Positions 7,596 through 13,976 of a stretch of 14,205 nt of DNA are shown piece after piece. Source of the DNA: Actinomycetes bacterium (GTDB lineage Bacteria > Actinomycetota > Actinomycetes > Actinomycetales > Beutenbergiaceae); NCBI GenBank assembly GCA_021793935.1, contig JAJYRV010000020.1:1-14205 (forward strand). Reading direction: 5' to 3'. The position numbers and the translations under genes are program-made. The notes under the pieces are model-generated. The model was not told the DNA's origin and did not search any database. It was given only the letters and a program-made list of their open reading frames with translations. How positions within the stretch are numbered: the stretch's first letter is position 1; every line of letters begins with the position of its first letter.

Positions 7596-8003
7596 CTACG
7601 ACGCTTGAGCCAGAGCGGCGAATCCCGCCTCGTGGCGAGAAATGTGCGCCTCCACGGCGGCGAGGAATTGCCCCGCGGCACGCGCGGCTTCACGCGCGCT
7701 CGACGCATCGATTTCGCGCAATTGTCCAGATTCCAGGGCTGCCCGGGTTGCAGCGGAGGCGAGATAGAACTCCACCCACGGACCCCACTCCTCACCCGCC
7801 TCCGCGAGCTGGGCCCATGCACTACGCACCTTGCGCCGCGCGGGTGACCCCACTGCTGGGCTGATCGCAAGCACGGCCGCTGCGCCGCGGAGTGCTGCCA
7901 TGTGGGCGTGGAGGAACTGCTCCCGCGCAGAGGAGTGCAGATGAGCCGCGTCGAGTTCGTTGTGGGCGCGCCGAAGCAGCTGCCGGGAATTGAAGTAGCT
8001 CAT
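7596..8003 (-). CDS. SAV_6107-family HEPN domain protein
   Basis: This is a 135-residue, Ala-rich, all-helical protein. It matches my recollection of the actinobacterial SAV_6107 HEPN family, notably AREQFLHAHMAALRGAAAVL (26-45) and RRKVRSAWAQLAEAG (56-70). HEPN folds occur in RNases and in nucleotide-binding toxins. Here Arg27 and His32 form an R-x4-H pattern like that of HEPN RNases, but it lies in the first half of the protein and activity is unproven. The start is placed at 8003 because AGGAGG lies 5 bases before this ATG and promoter elements lie upstream. An in-frame start at 8084 would run through the promoter and the SOS box. It is the first gene of an operon with dinB (9-base gap), so it should be co-induced with the polymerase. 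Confidence 0.9.
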   Translation of the reverse strand: MSYFNSRQLLRRAHNELDAAHLHSSAREQFLHAHMAALRGAAAVLAISPAVGSPARRKVRSAWAQLAEAGEEWGPWVEFYLASAATRAALESGQLREIDASSAREAARAAGQFLAAVEAHISRHEAGFAALAQAS

Positions 8004-8008
8004 GGTTT

Positions 8009-8014
8009 CCTCCT
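8009..8014 (-). promoter_or_regulatory. Ribosome-binding site that fixes the SAV_6107-family start
   Basis: A perfect AGGAGG on the minus strand lies 5 bases before the ATG at 8003, deciding against the longer frame from 8084. Confidence 0.8.
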
Positions 8015-8021
8015 TTTCTCC

Positions 8022-8050
8022 ATTATCGAACGAGCGTTCTAGAAAGGCAA
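8022..8050 (-). promoter_or_regulatory. Promoter of the SAV_6107-dinB operon (TTGCCT - 17 bp - GATAAT)
   Basis: On the minus strand, TTGCCT (8050-8045) is separated by an ideal 17 bases from GATAAT (8027-8022). Each hexamer matches consensus well (4/6 and 5/6). Transcription would start near 8015, just before the ribosome-binding site. The LexA-type box at 8026-8041 fills most of the spacer and touches the -10, so bound repressor would block RNA polymerase. Confidence 0.75.
8026..8041. promoter_or_regulatory. LexA/SOS box over the SAV_6107-dinB promoter
   Basis: The plus strand reads TCGAACGAGCGTTCTA. The Gram-positive/actinobacterial LexA box is TCGAAC-N4-GTTCGA, so 11 of the 12 specified bases match (GTTCTA instead of GTTCGA). 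The site lies between the -35 and -10 elements of the promoter for the HEPN-dinB operon, the position expected for a LexA operator, and dinB is a classic SOS gene. It is also 22 bases upstream of the -10 of the divergent gene at 8076, so it could affect that gene too. Direct LexA binding is inferred. Confidence 0.78.
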
Positions 8051-8063
8051 GAGGTTTGTGCGG

Positions 8064-8069
8064 TACATT
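8064..8069 (+). promoter_or_regulatory. Putative -10 element for a leaderless spermidine-synthase-like gene
   Basis: TACATT ends exactly 6 bases before the GTG at 8076, the spacing that makes the start codon the first base of the mRNA. No convincing -35 is visible. If transcription starts at 8076, the in-frame GTG at 8058 cannot be used. Confidence 0.5.
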
Positions 8070-8075
8070 TTCGGT

Positions 8076-8894
8076 GTGTCCCAACCCTCGCCCTCCTGGC
8101 CCACCGAGCCGGTGAAGACCTCATTCGCAACAGTAGAGCTCACCCCTGACATTGACGGTGGCGGGGTGACCTTGATGATCGATGGGATGGAGAGTTCTCA
8201 TCACAATTTCGCCGATCCCACCGCGCTGACCTTTGAATACATGCAGTACATGCAGGCGGTGCTCCGTGCGGAAATACCGCCCACGAGCCGCGAGGGCTCT
8301 TCCCGGGGGCGTCCCCGCGTACTACACGTCGGCGCGGCCGGTTGCACGATGGCACGAGCAGTGAATGCCGAGTGGCCGGCCTCACACCAAGTCGCGATCG
8401 AGACCGATGAACTCCTCGCTACTTGGGTGCGCGAATGGTTCGATTTGCCACGCTCGCCGCAGTTGCGAATTCGGGTGCAAGATGGCTACGAGGCTGTGCG
8501 CACCGCGCCCGAGGGGCGCTACGAGGCGGTCATCAGGGACGCATTCAGCGACCGACAGGCCCCGCATCACCTCACGACCCTCGAGTTCACTTCCCACGTG
8601 CACCGAATCTTGACTCCCGGCGGTCTCTACCTCGCGAATAGCGCCAATCGGCCCCCGCTCACCCTCACCCGGCGAGAGGCGGCAACCGTGGGAGAGGTGT
8701 TCGACCACGTCTCGGTCATTCTGGAACCGGGCGTACTCCGCGGTCGCCGTTACGGCAACGCCGTCATCGTCGGCTCCCAGGCCCCGCTGGAGCATTCCCT
8801 GCACCGGGTGCTGCGCACGCTCCCCGCCCCCGCCCGGCTTCTTACAGGTGAGGATCTCGCGCGGTTCATCGCCGGCCACGGCCCGCTGACGTAG
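8076..8894 (+). CDS. Spermidine-synthase-like / SAM-dependent methyltransferase-fold protein
   Basis: The 272-residue protein (278 if the GTG at 8058 is used) has the layout of the spermidine synthase family. A small N-terminal beta part contains LMIDGMESSHHNFADPT. A Rossmann domain follows with RVLHVGAAGCT (about 81-91), an acidic strand end VAIETDE (106-112), QDGYEAV, and a core strand VIRDAFSD (152-159) followed by LTTLEF and ILTPGGLYLAN. True spermidine synthases have a GGGDG loop and a DxxDP motif. Here the loop is GAAGC and the second motif is DAFSD without the proline, so polyamine synthesis is doubtful. Related actinobacterial proteins are annotated as spermidine synthase-like or methyltransferase domain proteins. 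It is transcribed away from the SAV_6107-dinB operon and converges on csp across a shared terminator. Confidence 0.85.
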   Translation: MSQPSPSWPTEPVKTSFATVELTPDIDGGGVTLMIDGMESSHHNFADPTALTFEYMQYMQAVLRAEIPPTSREGSSRGRPRVLHVGAAGCTMARAVNAEWPASHQVAIETDELLATWVREWFDLPRSPQLRIRVQDGYEAVRTAPEGRYEAVIRDAFSDRQAPHHLTTLEFTSHVHRILTPGGLYLANSANRPPLTLTRREAATVGEVFDHVSVILEPGVLRGRRYGNAVIVGSQAPLEHSLHRVLRTLPAPARLLTGEDLARFIAGHGPLT

Positions 8895-8965
8895 GAGGAC
8901 GCTCCTGCCCCAACCGCGCCCACCCGGTAGGGCCCCCGCGGCGGCGGGTGCCGAATGGTGGGAAT

Positions 8966-9000
8966 AAAAAAAGTAGGCGCTCGTTGCCGAGCGCCTACTT
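8966..9000 (-). terminator. Intrinsic terminator of csp, probably bidirectional
   Basis: A perfect 13-bp stem (AAGTAGGCGCTCG with its complement, 8971-8983 and 8988-9000) encloses a 4-base loop (TTGC). On the minus strand it is followed by a run of seven T, a textbook terminator 16 bases after the csp stop codon. On the plus strand the stem is followed by TTCTTGTTGTT, which is U-rich, so it may also end the converging gene at 8894. Confidence 0.9.
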
Positions 9001-9015
9001 CTTGTTGTTCAGGTC

Positions 9016-9219
9016 TTAGACTGCGCGAACAGCTTCTGCCTGGGGGCCCTTCGGGCTGTCAACGATGTCGAACTCGACACGCTGCTCTTCGTTCAGGGTA
9101 CGGAACCCATCGGATTCGATGGCCTTCCAGTGAACGAAAACGTCGGGGCCGCCGTCATCCTGAGCGATGAAGCCGAAGCCCTTTTCTGCGCTGAACCACT
9201 TAACGGTTCCTTGTGCCAT
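9016..9219 (-). CDS. Cold-shock protein, CspA family
   Basis: This is a 67-residue single cold-shock domain that binds single-stranded RNA or DNA and acts as an RNA chaperone. The RNA-binding motifs are KGFGFI (13-18) and VFVHW (27-31). Trp31 takes the place of the usual Phe or Tyr, which is still aromatic. The length is standard. The gene is monocistronic: its own terminator follows, and a 178-base leader separates it from the PAC2 gene upstream on the same strand. The leader holds several inverted repeats, as is common for csp mRNAs whose translation depends on RNA structure. An AAGGA site lies about 9 bases before the ATG. I cannot tell whether it responds to cold or is expressed constitutively. 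Confidence 0.96.
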   Translation of the reverse strand: MAQGTVKWFSAEKGFGFIAQDDGGPDVFVHWKAIESDGFRTLNEEQRVEFDIVDSPKGPQAEAVRAV

Positions 9220-9239
9220 TCTTCTTATGTCCTTCCGGG

Positions 9240-9254
9240 ACGGTCAGTGACCGT
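9240..9254. repeat. Perfect 15-base palindrome in the csp leader
   Basis: ACGGTCA-G-TGACCGT is a perfect inverted repeat 20 bases upstream of the csp ATG and just before the ribosome-binding site. In RNA it can fold as a 5-6 bp hairpin. As DNA it looks like a dimer-binding operator. Either role is inference. Confidence 0.6.
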
Positions 9255-9330
9255 GGCTGTCTGCCGCGGTCCGGTGCCGCATTGCTTCACCCACGTTGTG
9301 CTTGGGTTCTTTTTGTCCCGGTCCTACGTA

Positions 9331-9360
9331 AGTCGCTTTGCAACGACTGCCAGTCTGGCA
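9331..9360 (-). repeat. Two adjoining inverted repeats between the PAC2 gene and csp
   Basis: On the minus strand TGCCAG-A-CTGGCA (9360-9348) is a perfect 13-base palindrome. It runs directly into a second repeat (9348-9331) whose 7-base arms pair, with one G-U, around a GCAA (GNRA-type) tetraloop. No U-tract follows, so it is not a standard terminator. It begins 38 bases after the PAC2 stop and lies about 110 bases before csp. It could end or stabilise the PAC2 mRNA or belong to the csp control region. Confidence 0.5.
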
Positions 9361-9397
9361 TGTTCACGCGTTCGGCGCCACCCTGGATCTCGGCGAG

Positions 9398-10294
9398 TTA
9401 CTCCCCGTCCTCATCTTGACCGGCGAGAAACGCCTCAACTTGCGCGGCGATATCGTCGGCAGTGGGCACGTCTGCGGCGGGCAGGGGCGGCGGAGTTTCC
9501 TGTGTCTGAGAGAACGTGTCGTAGTTCTTCTCCAGGGTCGACACCAGTGCCCGGACCTCGTCGGACTCGGCAACCTGCCGCTCGATTTCAGCGTGCACTT
9601 TCACTCCCCGCGCCTCAAGATCACCCACTGGCAATGAGAGTTCCGTGGCTCGGGAGATGCGGCGCACGAGTTCTGCCGCCGCCTGCGGGTAGTCGGTTTG
9701 GGTGAGGTAGTGGGGCACGTTCACGGCGAAACCGATCGCGTCCCGCCCCTCTTGCCCAAGCCGGTACTGGAGCAGTCCGCCTACCGTCGAGGGTACTTTC
9801 ACGCTGCCCATGAAGTTCGGGGCGTCGGTGAGTAGGTCCGCCCGGGTCGCGTGGGAGGTCACGGTGAGCGGCCGCGTGTGGGGCACGCCCATGGGGATAC
9901 CGTTGATACCGATCGTGAGCTCCACGCCGAAGTCTTCGATGATCGTCCTCACCGCGGCGATGAAACGCTCCCACTGCACATCGGGTTCGCAGCCGTGCAA
10001 GAACAGCAGCGGCGCCCCTTCGTCATCACGCAGCAGGTCGACGACGATTTCCGGCTGGTCATACCCGGTCCACGCGCCGTCGGTGAAGTCCATGAGCGGG
10101 CGGCGGGCGCGGTAGTCAATGAGGGCATCGACGTCGAAGGTCGCCACGCGTTCGCCGGTTAGGTGTCGCAGCAGGTGCTCGCTCGCGAGTTCACCTGCGT
10201 TGCCGGCATCGATCGCTCCTTCCAGGGCGTGGACGAGCACCGGGACTTGGGGCAGCTCAGATCCGGAGAGCTCATAAAGATCACGGGGATTCAT
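9398..10294 (-). CDS. PAC2-family protein
   Basis: This 298-residue soluble protein belongs to the PAC2 family, named after a eukaryotic proteasome-assembly chaperone and frequent in actinobacteria. Conserved-looking blocks are HALEGAIDAGNA (23-34), RPLMDF (65-70), GCEPDVQWERF (101-111), GINGIPMGVPHTRP (129-142), then PSTVGGLLQYRLG and NVPHYL. The last 40 residues are Pro/Ala-rich and end in an acidic tail (GQDEDGE). The ATG at 10294 has AGGTGA about 8 bases upstream. A role in proteasome assembly in bacteria is not established, no proteasome gene is in this window, and the function should be regarded as unknown. It is divergent from helR. A TATGAT at 10359-10364 is a likely -10. Confidence 0.9.
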   Translation of the reverse strand: MNPRDLYELSGSELPQVPVLVHALEGAIDAGNAGELASEHLLRHLTGERVATFDVDALIDYRARRPLMDFTDGAWTGYDQPEIVVDLLRDDEGAPLLFLHGCEPDVQWERFIAAVRTIIEDFGVELTIGINGIPMGVPHTRPLTVTSHATRADLLTDAPNFMGSVKVPSTVGGLLQYRLGQEGRDAIGFAVNVPHYLTQTDYPQAAAELVRRISRATELSLPVGDLEARGVKVHAEIERQVAESDEVRALVSTLEKNYDTFSQTQETPPPLPAADVPTADDIAAQVEAFLAGQDEDGE

Positions 10295-10358
10295 TTACAC
10301 ATCACCTCTGGCTTTTACAACACCGCGACACCGAGTTTAATTCCTGCGCACGCCTCAG

Positions 10359-10364
10359 ATCATA
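10359..10364 (-). promoter_or_regulatory. Putative -10 element for the PAC2 gene
   Basis: TATGAT on the minus strand (5/6 to consensus) lies about 65 bases before the PAC2 ATG, leaving a leader of roughly 58 bases with its AGGTGA ribosome-binding site. No good -35 is visible, although TG dinucleotides precede the hexamer. Confidence 0.4.
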
Positions 10365-10431
10365 CGCACACCCACGCCCGGTATGAGACGCATCACCGCG
10401 GCTGCCGGTTATCTCCGGAGTCGTCGTGAGG

Positions 10432-10469
10432 GATAATGGATTGCCTGTCTTTTCCGGCGGATGTCTATT
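10432..10469 (+). promoter_or_regulatory. Putative helR promoter region
   Basis: Two candidates overlap. GATAAT (10432-10437) would give a leader of about 40 bases but has only a poor -35. TTGCCT (10441-10446) with TCTATT (10464-10469) has an ideal 17-base spacer, but would start transcription inside the AAGGA ribosome-binding site (10474-10478). I cannot choose between them from sequence. The rest of the 189-base gap between the divergent PAC2 and helR genes shows nothing else clear, apart from the PAC2 -10. Confidence 0.4.
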
Positions 10470-10483
10470 AGGTAAGGAACTAA

Positions 10484-12679
10484 GTGTCATCCCCTACCGA
10501 TGCGCGGCTCAGCGCCGAACAAACTTACGTCTCCGAGGTCTATCGTCGCCTCGACGAACTTCGCGATCAAACGCGCCGTCGTCTTGATGAGGTGCGCCGT
10601 TCCGGTGCCAACGGCACCCATCAGAACCGTTCGGAGCGGGACGCCTTCGCCACGCTGTATGAGGACCGCCTCGCGCTGCTGGAATCCGTCGAGGAACGTC
10701 TCGTCTTCGGCCGCCTCGACCTCCTCGACGGAGATCTGCGGTACATCGGGCGGGTCGGCCTCTCCGACGCCGATCATCACCCGCTCCTCACCGACTGGCG
10801 GGCACCGGCTGCTCGGCCGTTTTATCAGGCCACGGCTGCCCATCCCCAAGGCGTCACTCTCCGCCGCCATATTCAAACTCGGGGCCGAGACGTTGTTGGG
10901 ATCGAAGACGACGTACTGGATCTTGATGCCGTGGAGAACCCGTCCGACCTCGCCGGGGAAGGCGCTCTGCTCGCGGCGTTGGCCGAGCACCGGACCGGGC
11001 GGATGGGTGACATCGTTGCGACGATCCAGGCCGAGCAGGACGCAATCATCCGTTCGGATGTCGATGGTGTGCTCGTTGTCCAGGGAGGGCCGGGCACGGG
11101 CAAGACCGCCGTCGCGCTGCACCGGGCTGCGTACCTGCTCTACGCCCACCGGGAACGCATGGAACGCTCCGGAGTCCTCGTCATCGGGCCGAGCCCCGTG
11201 TTCTTGCGATACATCGAGCAGGTGCTCCCCGCCCTGGGTGAAACCGGGGTCGTGTCAATGACGATCGCGGATCTTGTTCCCGGGGTGAGCGTGACCGCCA
11301 CCGAATCCGACAAACTGGCCACGATCAAAGGTAAGCCGATCTGGCAGCGGATCATTTCCCGGGCCGTACGCGCCCGTCAACGCGTCCTTCCCCGCCAGGA
11401 ACTCAAAGTGGGCTCCGTCTCGCTCACCCTCCGGCCCGAGGACGTACGCACTGCTCACACCCGGGCCCGCCGCACGGGCCAGCCCCACAACCAGGCACGG
11501 GTAACTTTCGTGCGGGTAATGCTGCGTTTCCTCGCTGAACAGTACGCTGAAGCCGTCGAAGGCGTGAGCGAGGAGGAGATCCCAGAAATCATCGACGACA
11601 TCCGCTCCTCCCGAGACGTGCGTGTCGCACTCAACCTGTGCTGGATGCCGCTGACCGCTACCGGGCTCATCGCTGACCTGTTCGCCAAGCCACACCGGCT
11701 CGCAGAGTCCGCCCACGAACTCGGCGAACACACCCGTGAACTGCTCTACCGCGACCCGAGCGCAGGCTGGACCGAGGCGGACATCCCGCTCATCGACGAA
11801 GCGGCCGAACTCATCGGCAGCGACGACGCGACCGCTCGAGCTCAGACTCGAGCAGAAGAAGCGCGGCGCTCAGCCGATATCGACTACGCACGGCAGATGC
11901 TGGAGAACACCGGCCTGGGCGGTGGGATCGTCACGGCCGAAATGGTCGCCGAGCGCTTCGCTGACCGAGGACCGGCGATGACCCTCGCCGAACGCGCGCT
12001 CGCCGATCGGTCCTGGACCTATGGCCACGTCGTCATCGATGAAGCCCAAGAGCTGTCCGCGATGGCGTGGCGCGCCCTGCTGCGGCGCAACCCGACGAGG
12101 TCGATGACCATCGTGGGGGATGTTTCCCAGGTGTCGACGAGTGCCGGAACGCGGCGCTGGGCGGAAACGCTCGACAAGCGCATCAAGGGCAGTTGGCGCT
12201 TGGAGACCCTCACGGTCAACTACCGCACCCCCGCGTCGGTGATGGCGGCGGCGTGGGCCGTTGCGGTCGCAGCCGACCCGACCCACCCGCCGAGCGAGAT
12301 CACTTCCGCGCGGGACGTTCCCGATGCGCTCGAGGTCCTGGAGACCTCCGATATCAGTTCGGCGGTGAAATCCGCGATCGATACCGAGCGCAGCGCCGGC
12401 GGTAACCTCGCTGTGATCGTTCCCACGTCTTTGCTACACACCTACGCAGAGGAATTCGGCCTCGACGTCTCCGCCGACCTCACCGCCCCCGTGGTTATCC
12501 TCGATCCGGCTCGCGCCAAGGGGCTCGAGTTCGATCGGGTGATCCTCGTGCAACCGCGGCAAATCCAGGCCGAGAGCGCGGGCCCCGGTGACCTCTACGT
12601 CGCGATGACCCGGTGCACTCAACGGCTCGTCGTCGTCGCTGGTTCGGGCCTTCCCGAGGGGCTTGAGTCCGGCCGCTGA
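10484..12679 (+). CDS. helR: HelR/HelD-type RNA polymerase recycling ATPase (UvrD-like superfamily 1)
   Basis: This is a 731-residue superfamily 1 ATPase of the HelD/HelR group. Members bind RNA polymerase, pry open its channels and release stalled complexes, and HelR proteins can also displace rifamycins. The N-terminal stretch 8-75 is a charged predicted coiled coil (RRLDELRDQTRRRLDEVRR), the arm that enters the polymerase secondary channel in this family. Helicase motifs are in order: Walker A GGPGTGKTA (201-209), Walker B VVIDEAQE (516-523), GDVSQ (545-549), NYRTP (579-583), AKGLEFDRV (678-686) and YVAMTRCTQ (705-713). The GTG start has AAGGA 5 bases upstream. It is probably monocistronic, since serA 70 bases downstream has its own promoter. 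I prefer HelR to plain UvrD/PcrA because of the N-terminal arm and the long insert between motifs I and II. Confidence 0.88.
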   Translation: MSSPTDARLSAEQTYVSEVYRRLDELRDQTRRRLDEVRRSGANGTHQNRSERDAFATLYEDRLALLESVEERLVFGRLDLLDGDLRYIGRVGLSDADHHPLLTDWRAPAARPFYQATAAHPQGVTLRRHIQTRGRDVVGIEDDVLDLDAVENPSDLAGEGALLAALAEHRTGRMGDIVATIQAEQDAIIRSDVDGVLVVQGGPGTGKTAVALHRAAYLLYAHRERMERSGVLVIGPSPVFLRYIEQVLPALGETGVVSMTIADLVPGVSVTATESDKLATIKGKPIWQRIISRAVRARQRVLPRQELKVGSVSLTLRPEDVRTAHTRARRTGQPHNQARVTFVRVMLRFLAEQYAEAVEGVSEEEIPEIIDDIRSSRDVRVALNLCWMPLTATGLIADLFAKPHRLAESAHELGEHTRELLYRDPSAGWTEADIPLIDEAAELIGSDDATARAQTRAEEARRSADIDYARQMLENTGLGGGIVTAEMVAERFADRGPAMTLAERALADRSWTYGHVVIDEAQELSAMAWRALLRRNPTRSMTIVGDVSQVSTSAGTRRWAETLDKRIKGSWRLETLTVNYRTPASVMAAAWAVAVAADPTHPPSEITSARDVPDALEVLETSDISSAVKSAIDTERSAGGNLAVIVPTSLLHTYAEEFGLDVSADLTAPVVILDPARAKGLEFDRVILVQPRQIQAESAGPGDLYVAMTRCTQRLVVVAGSGLPEGLESGR

Positions 12680-12693
12680 CCCGCCCGGGCTGT

Positions 12694-12708
12694 GTTCACG
12701 TAGTGAAC
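12694..12708. promoter_or_regulatory. Perfect palindrome upstream of the serA promoter (operator candidate)
   Basis: GTTCAC-GTA-GTGAAC is a perfect 6+3+6 inverted repeat. It begins 15 bases after the helR stop codon and ends 5 bases before the serA -35, where an activator or repressor dimer could contact RNA polymerase. It has no U-tract, so it is unlikely to be a terminator. The regulator is unknown. Confidence 0.5.
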
Positions 12709-12713
12709 CGCGT

Positions 12714-12742
12714 TTGAAGCACCCGGCTTGCAGGTGCACAAT
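12714..12742 (+). promoter_or_regulatory. serA promoter (TTGAAG - 17 bp - CACAAT)
   Basis: TTGAAG (12714-12719) and CACAAT (12737-12742) are separated by 17 bases, each with 4/6 matches. Transcription would start at or next to the GTG at 12750, giving a leaderless or near-leaderless mRNA. No Shine-Dalgarno sequence is visible before the GTG. Confidence 0.6.
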
Positions 12743-12749
12743 AAATGGC

Positions 12750-13964
12750 GTGACCAAGGCACTGCTCCTAGAAAATATTCACCCTTTTGGAAAAGAATCG
12801 CTGGAAGCGATCGGAGCTGAGGTGACCACCCACGGCGGAGCGCTTGATGAAGATGAACTCATTGAGGCCCTGCAGGGAGTCGACCTCGTCGGGATCCGTT
12901 CCAAGACCCACATCACCAAGCGGGTCATTGAGAACGCTCCGCACTTGCAGGCGATCGGTGCGTATTGCATCGGTACGAACCAGATCGATCTCAACGCGGC
13001 TGCGGAAGCCGGGATCGCGGTGTTCAACGCGCCTTTTTCCAACACTCGATCCGTCGTCGAACTCGCTCTCGCGGAAATCATCGCCCTGACGCGGCGGCTG
13101 ACGGAAAAGGACAAGGCACTGCACGCGGGGCGATGGGACAAGTCCGCCAAGGGCGCCCACGAAGTGCGTGGCAGGGTGCTGGGAATCGTGGGGTACGGGA
13201 ACATCGGCACCCAGCTCTCCGTTGTTGCTGAGGCGCTCGGGATGCGAGTGATCTTCTACGACACCGCAGAGAAACTCGCTCTCGGCAACGCCAAGCGGAT
13301 GGCCTCCCTGGACGCCCTGCTGGAGGCGGCCGACATCGTCACGCTGCACGTGGACGGGCGCCCCGGCAATGCCGGCATGTTCGGCGCCGCGCAGTTCGCG
13401 AGCATGAAGGACGGCGCAATCTTCCTCAACCTCTCGCGCGGGTTCCTCGTCGACTACGCCCACCTGCGCAAGGAAATCCTCAGCGGGCGCCTGTCCGGGG
13501 CGGCGGTTGACGTCTTCCCAGAAGAGCCCAAGGTGCAAGGCGACGCGTTCGATTCCGAACTGCGCGACCTCTCCAACGTCATCCTCACCCCCCACATCGG
13601 CGGGTCCACTGAGGAGGCCCAGGAGAACATCGGCCACTTCGTCTCCGGCAAGATCGGCGCATTCCTGCGTTACGGTGCCACGGACCTTTCCGTGAACATG
13701 CCCCAATTGGTTCTCGAACCACCGAAGTACGGCACCTTCCGCTTCACGCACCTGCACCGCAACGTGCCCGGGGTGCTCGCCTCGGTGAACAACGTGCTCA
13801 GCGAAGTCGGCGCGAACGTGGAGGCGCAGATGCTGGCCACCTCCGGGGTGCTCGGTTACGTCACTACCGACATCGCCTCCCCACTCCGGGCCGATGCGCT
13901 GGCCGCGCTCGAGTCTCTCGAGGCGACGATCCGGGTCCGCAGCCTGAACGGGGCGATCGAGTAA
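12750..13964 (+). CDS. serA: D-3-phosphoglycerate dehydrogenase, short ACT-domain form
   Basis: SerA oxidises 3-phosphoglycerate to 3-phosphohydroxypyruvate with NAD+, the first step of serine synthesis. The 404-residue product has E. coli length. Features are the NAD-binding GYGNIG (148-153), catalytic Arg230 (NLSRG), Glu259 (FPEEP) and His282 (TPHIGGS), and a C-terminal ACT domain from about 328. In the ACT domain His336, Asn338 and Asn356 align with the E. coli serine-binding residues His344, Asn346 and Asn364, so feedback inhibition by serine is likely. It lacks the extra domain of the long (about 530-residue) mycobacterial enzyme. The start is GTG at 12750, fitting the family start (TKALLLENIHPFGKESL) and the leaderless promoter. 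The in-frame upstream extension from 12663 overlaps helR and has no family similarity. A perfect palindrome lies next to the promoter. Confidence 0.95.
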   Translation: MTKALLLENIHPFGKESLEAIGAEVTTHGGALDEDELIEALQGVDLVGIRSKTHITKRVIENAPHLQAIGAYCIGTNQIDLNAAAEAGIAVFNAPFSNTRSVVELALAEIIALTRRLTEKDKALHAGRWDKSAKGAHEVRGRVLGIVGYGNIGTQLSVVAEALGMRVIFYDTAEKLALGNAKRMASLDALLEAADIVTLHVDGRPGNAGMFGAAQFASMKDGAIFLNLSRGFLVDYAHLRKEILSGRLSGAAVDVFPEEPKVQGDAFDSELRDLSNVILTPHIGGSTEEAQENIGHFVSGKIGAFLRYGATDLSVNMPQLVLEPPKYGTFRFTHLHRNVPGVLASVNNVLSEVGANVEAQMLATSGVLGYVTTDIASPLRADALAALESLEATIRVRSLNGAIE

Positions 13965-13976
13965 CGTTCGGGAAGT

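Noticed and set aside
8004..8084. Longer SAV_6107-family protein from 8084
   Set aside because: It would place coding sequence over the promoter and SOS box. AGGAGG precedes the ATG at 8003.
8893..8906. AGGAG-GACG-CTCCT hairpin at the end of the spermidine-synthase-like gene, as its terminator
   Set aside because: It is a short stem without a U-tract. The 13-bp stem at 8971-9000 is a much better terminator.
10487..11149. 220-codon minus-strand frame opposite the start of helR
   Set aside because: It is opposite conserved helR motifs, with no domain and no start signals.
12663..12749. N-terminal extension of SerA from 12663
   Set aside because: It overlaps the end of helR, has no similarity to the family, and the serA promoter lies inside it.
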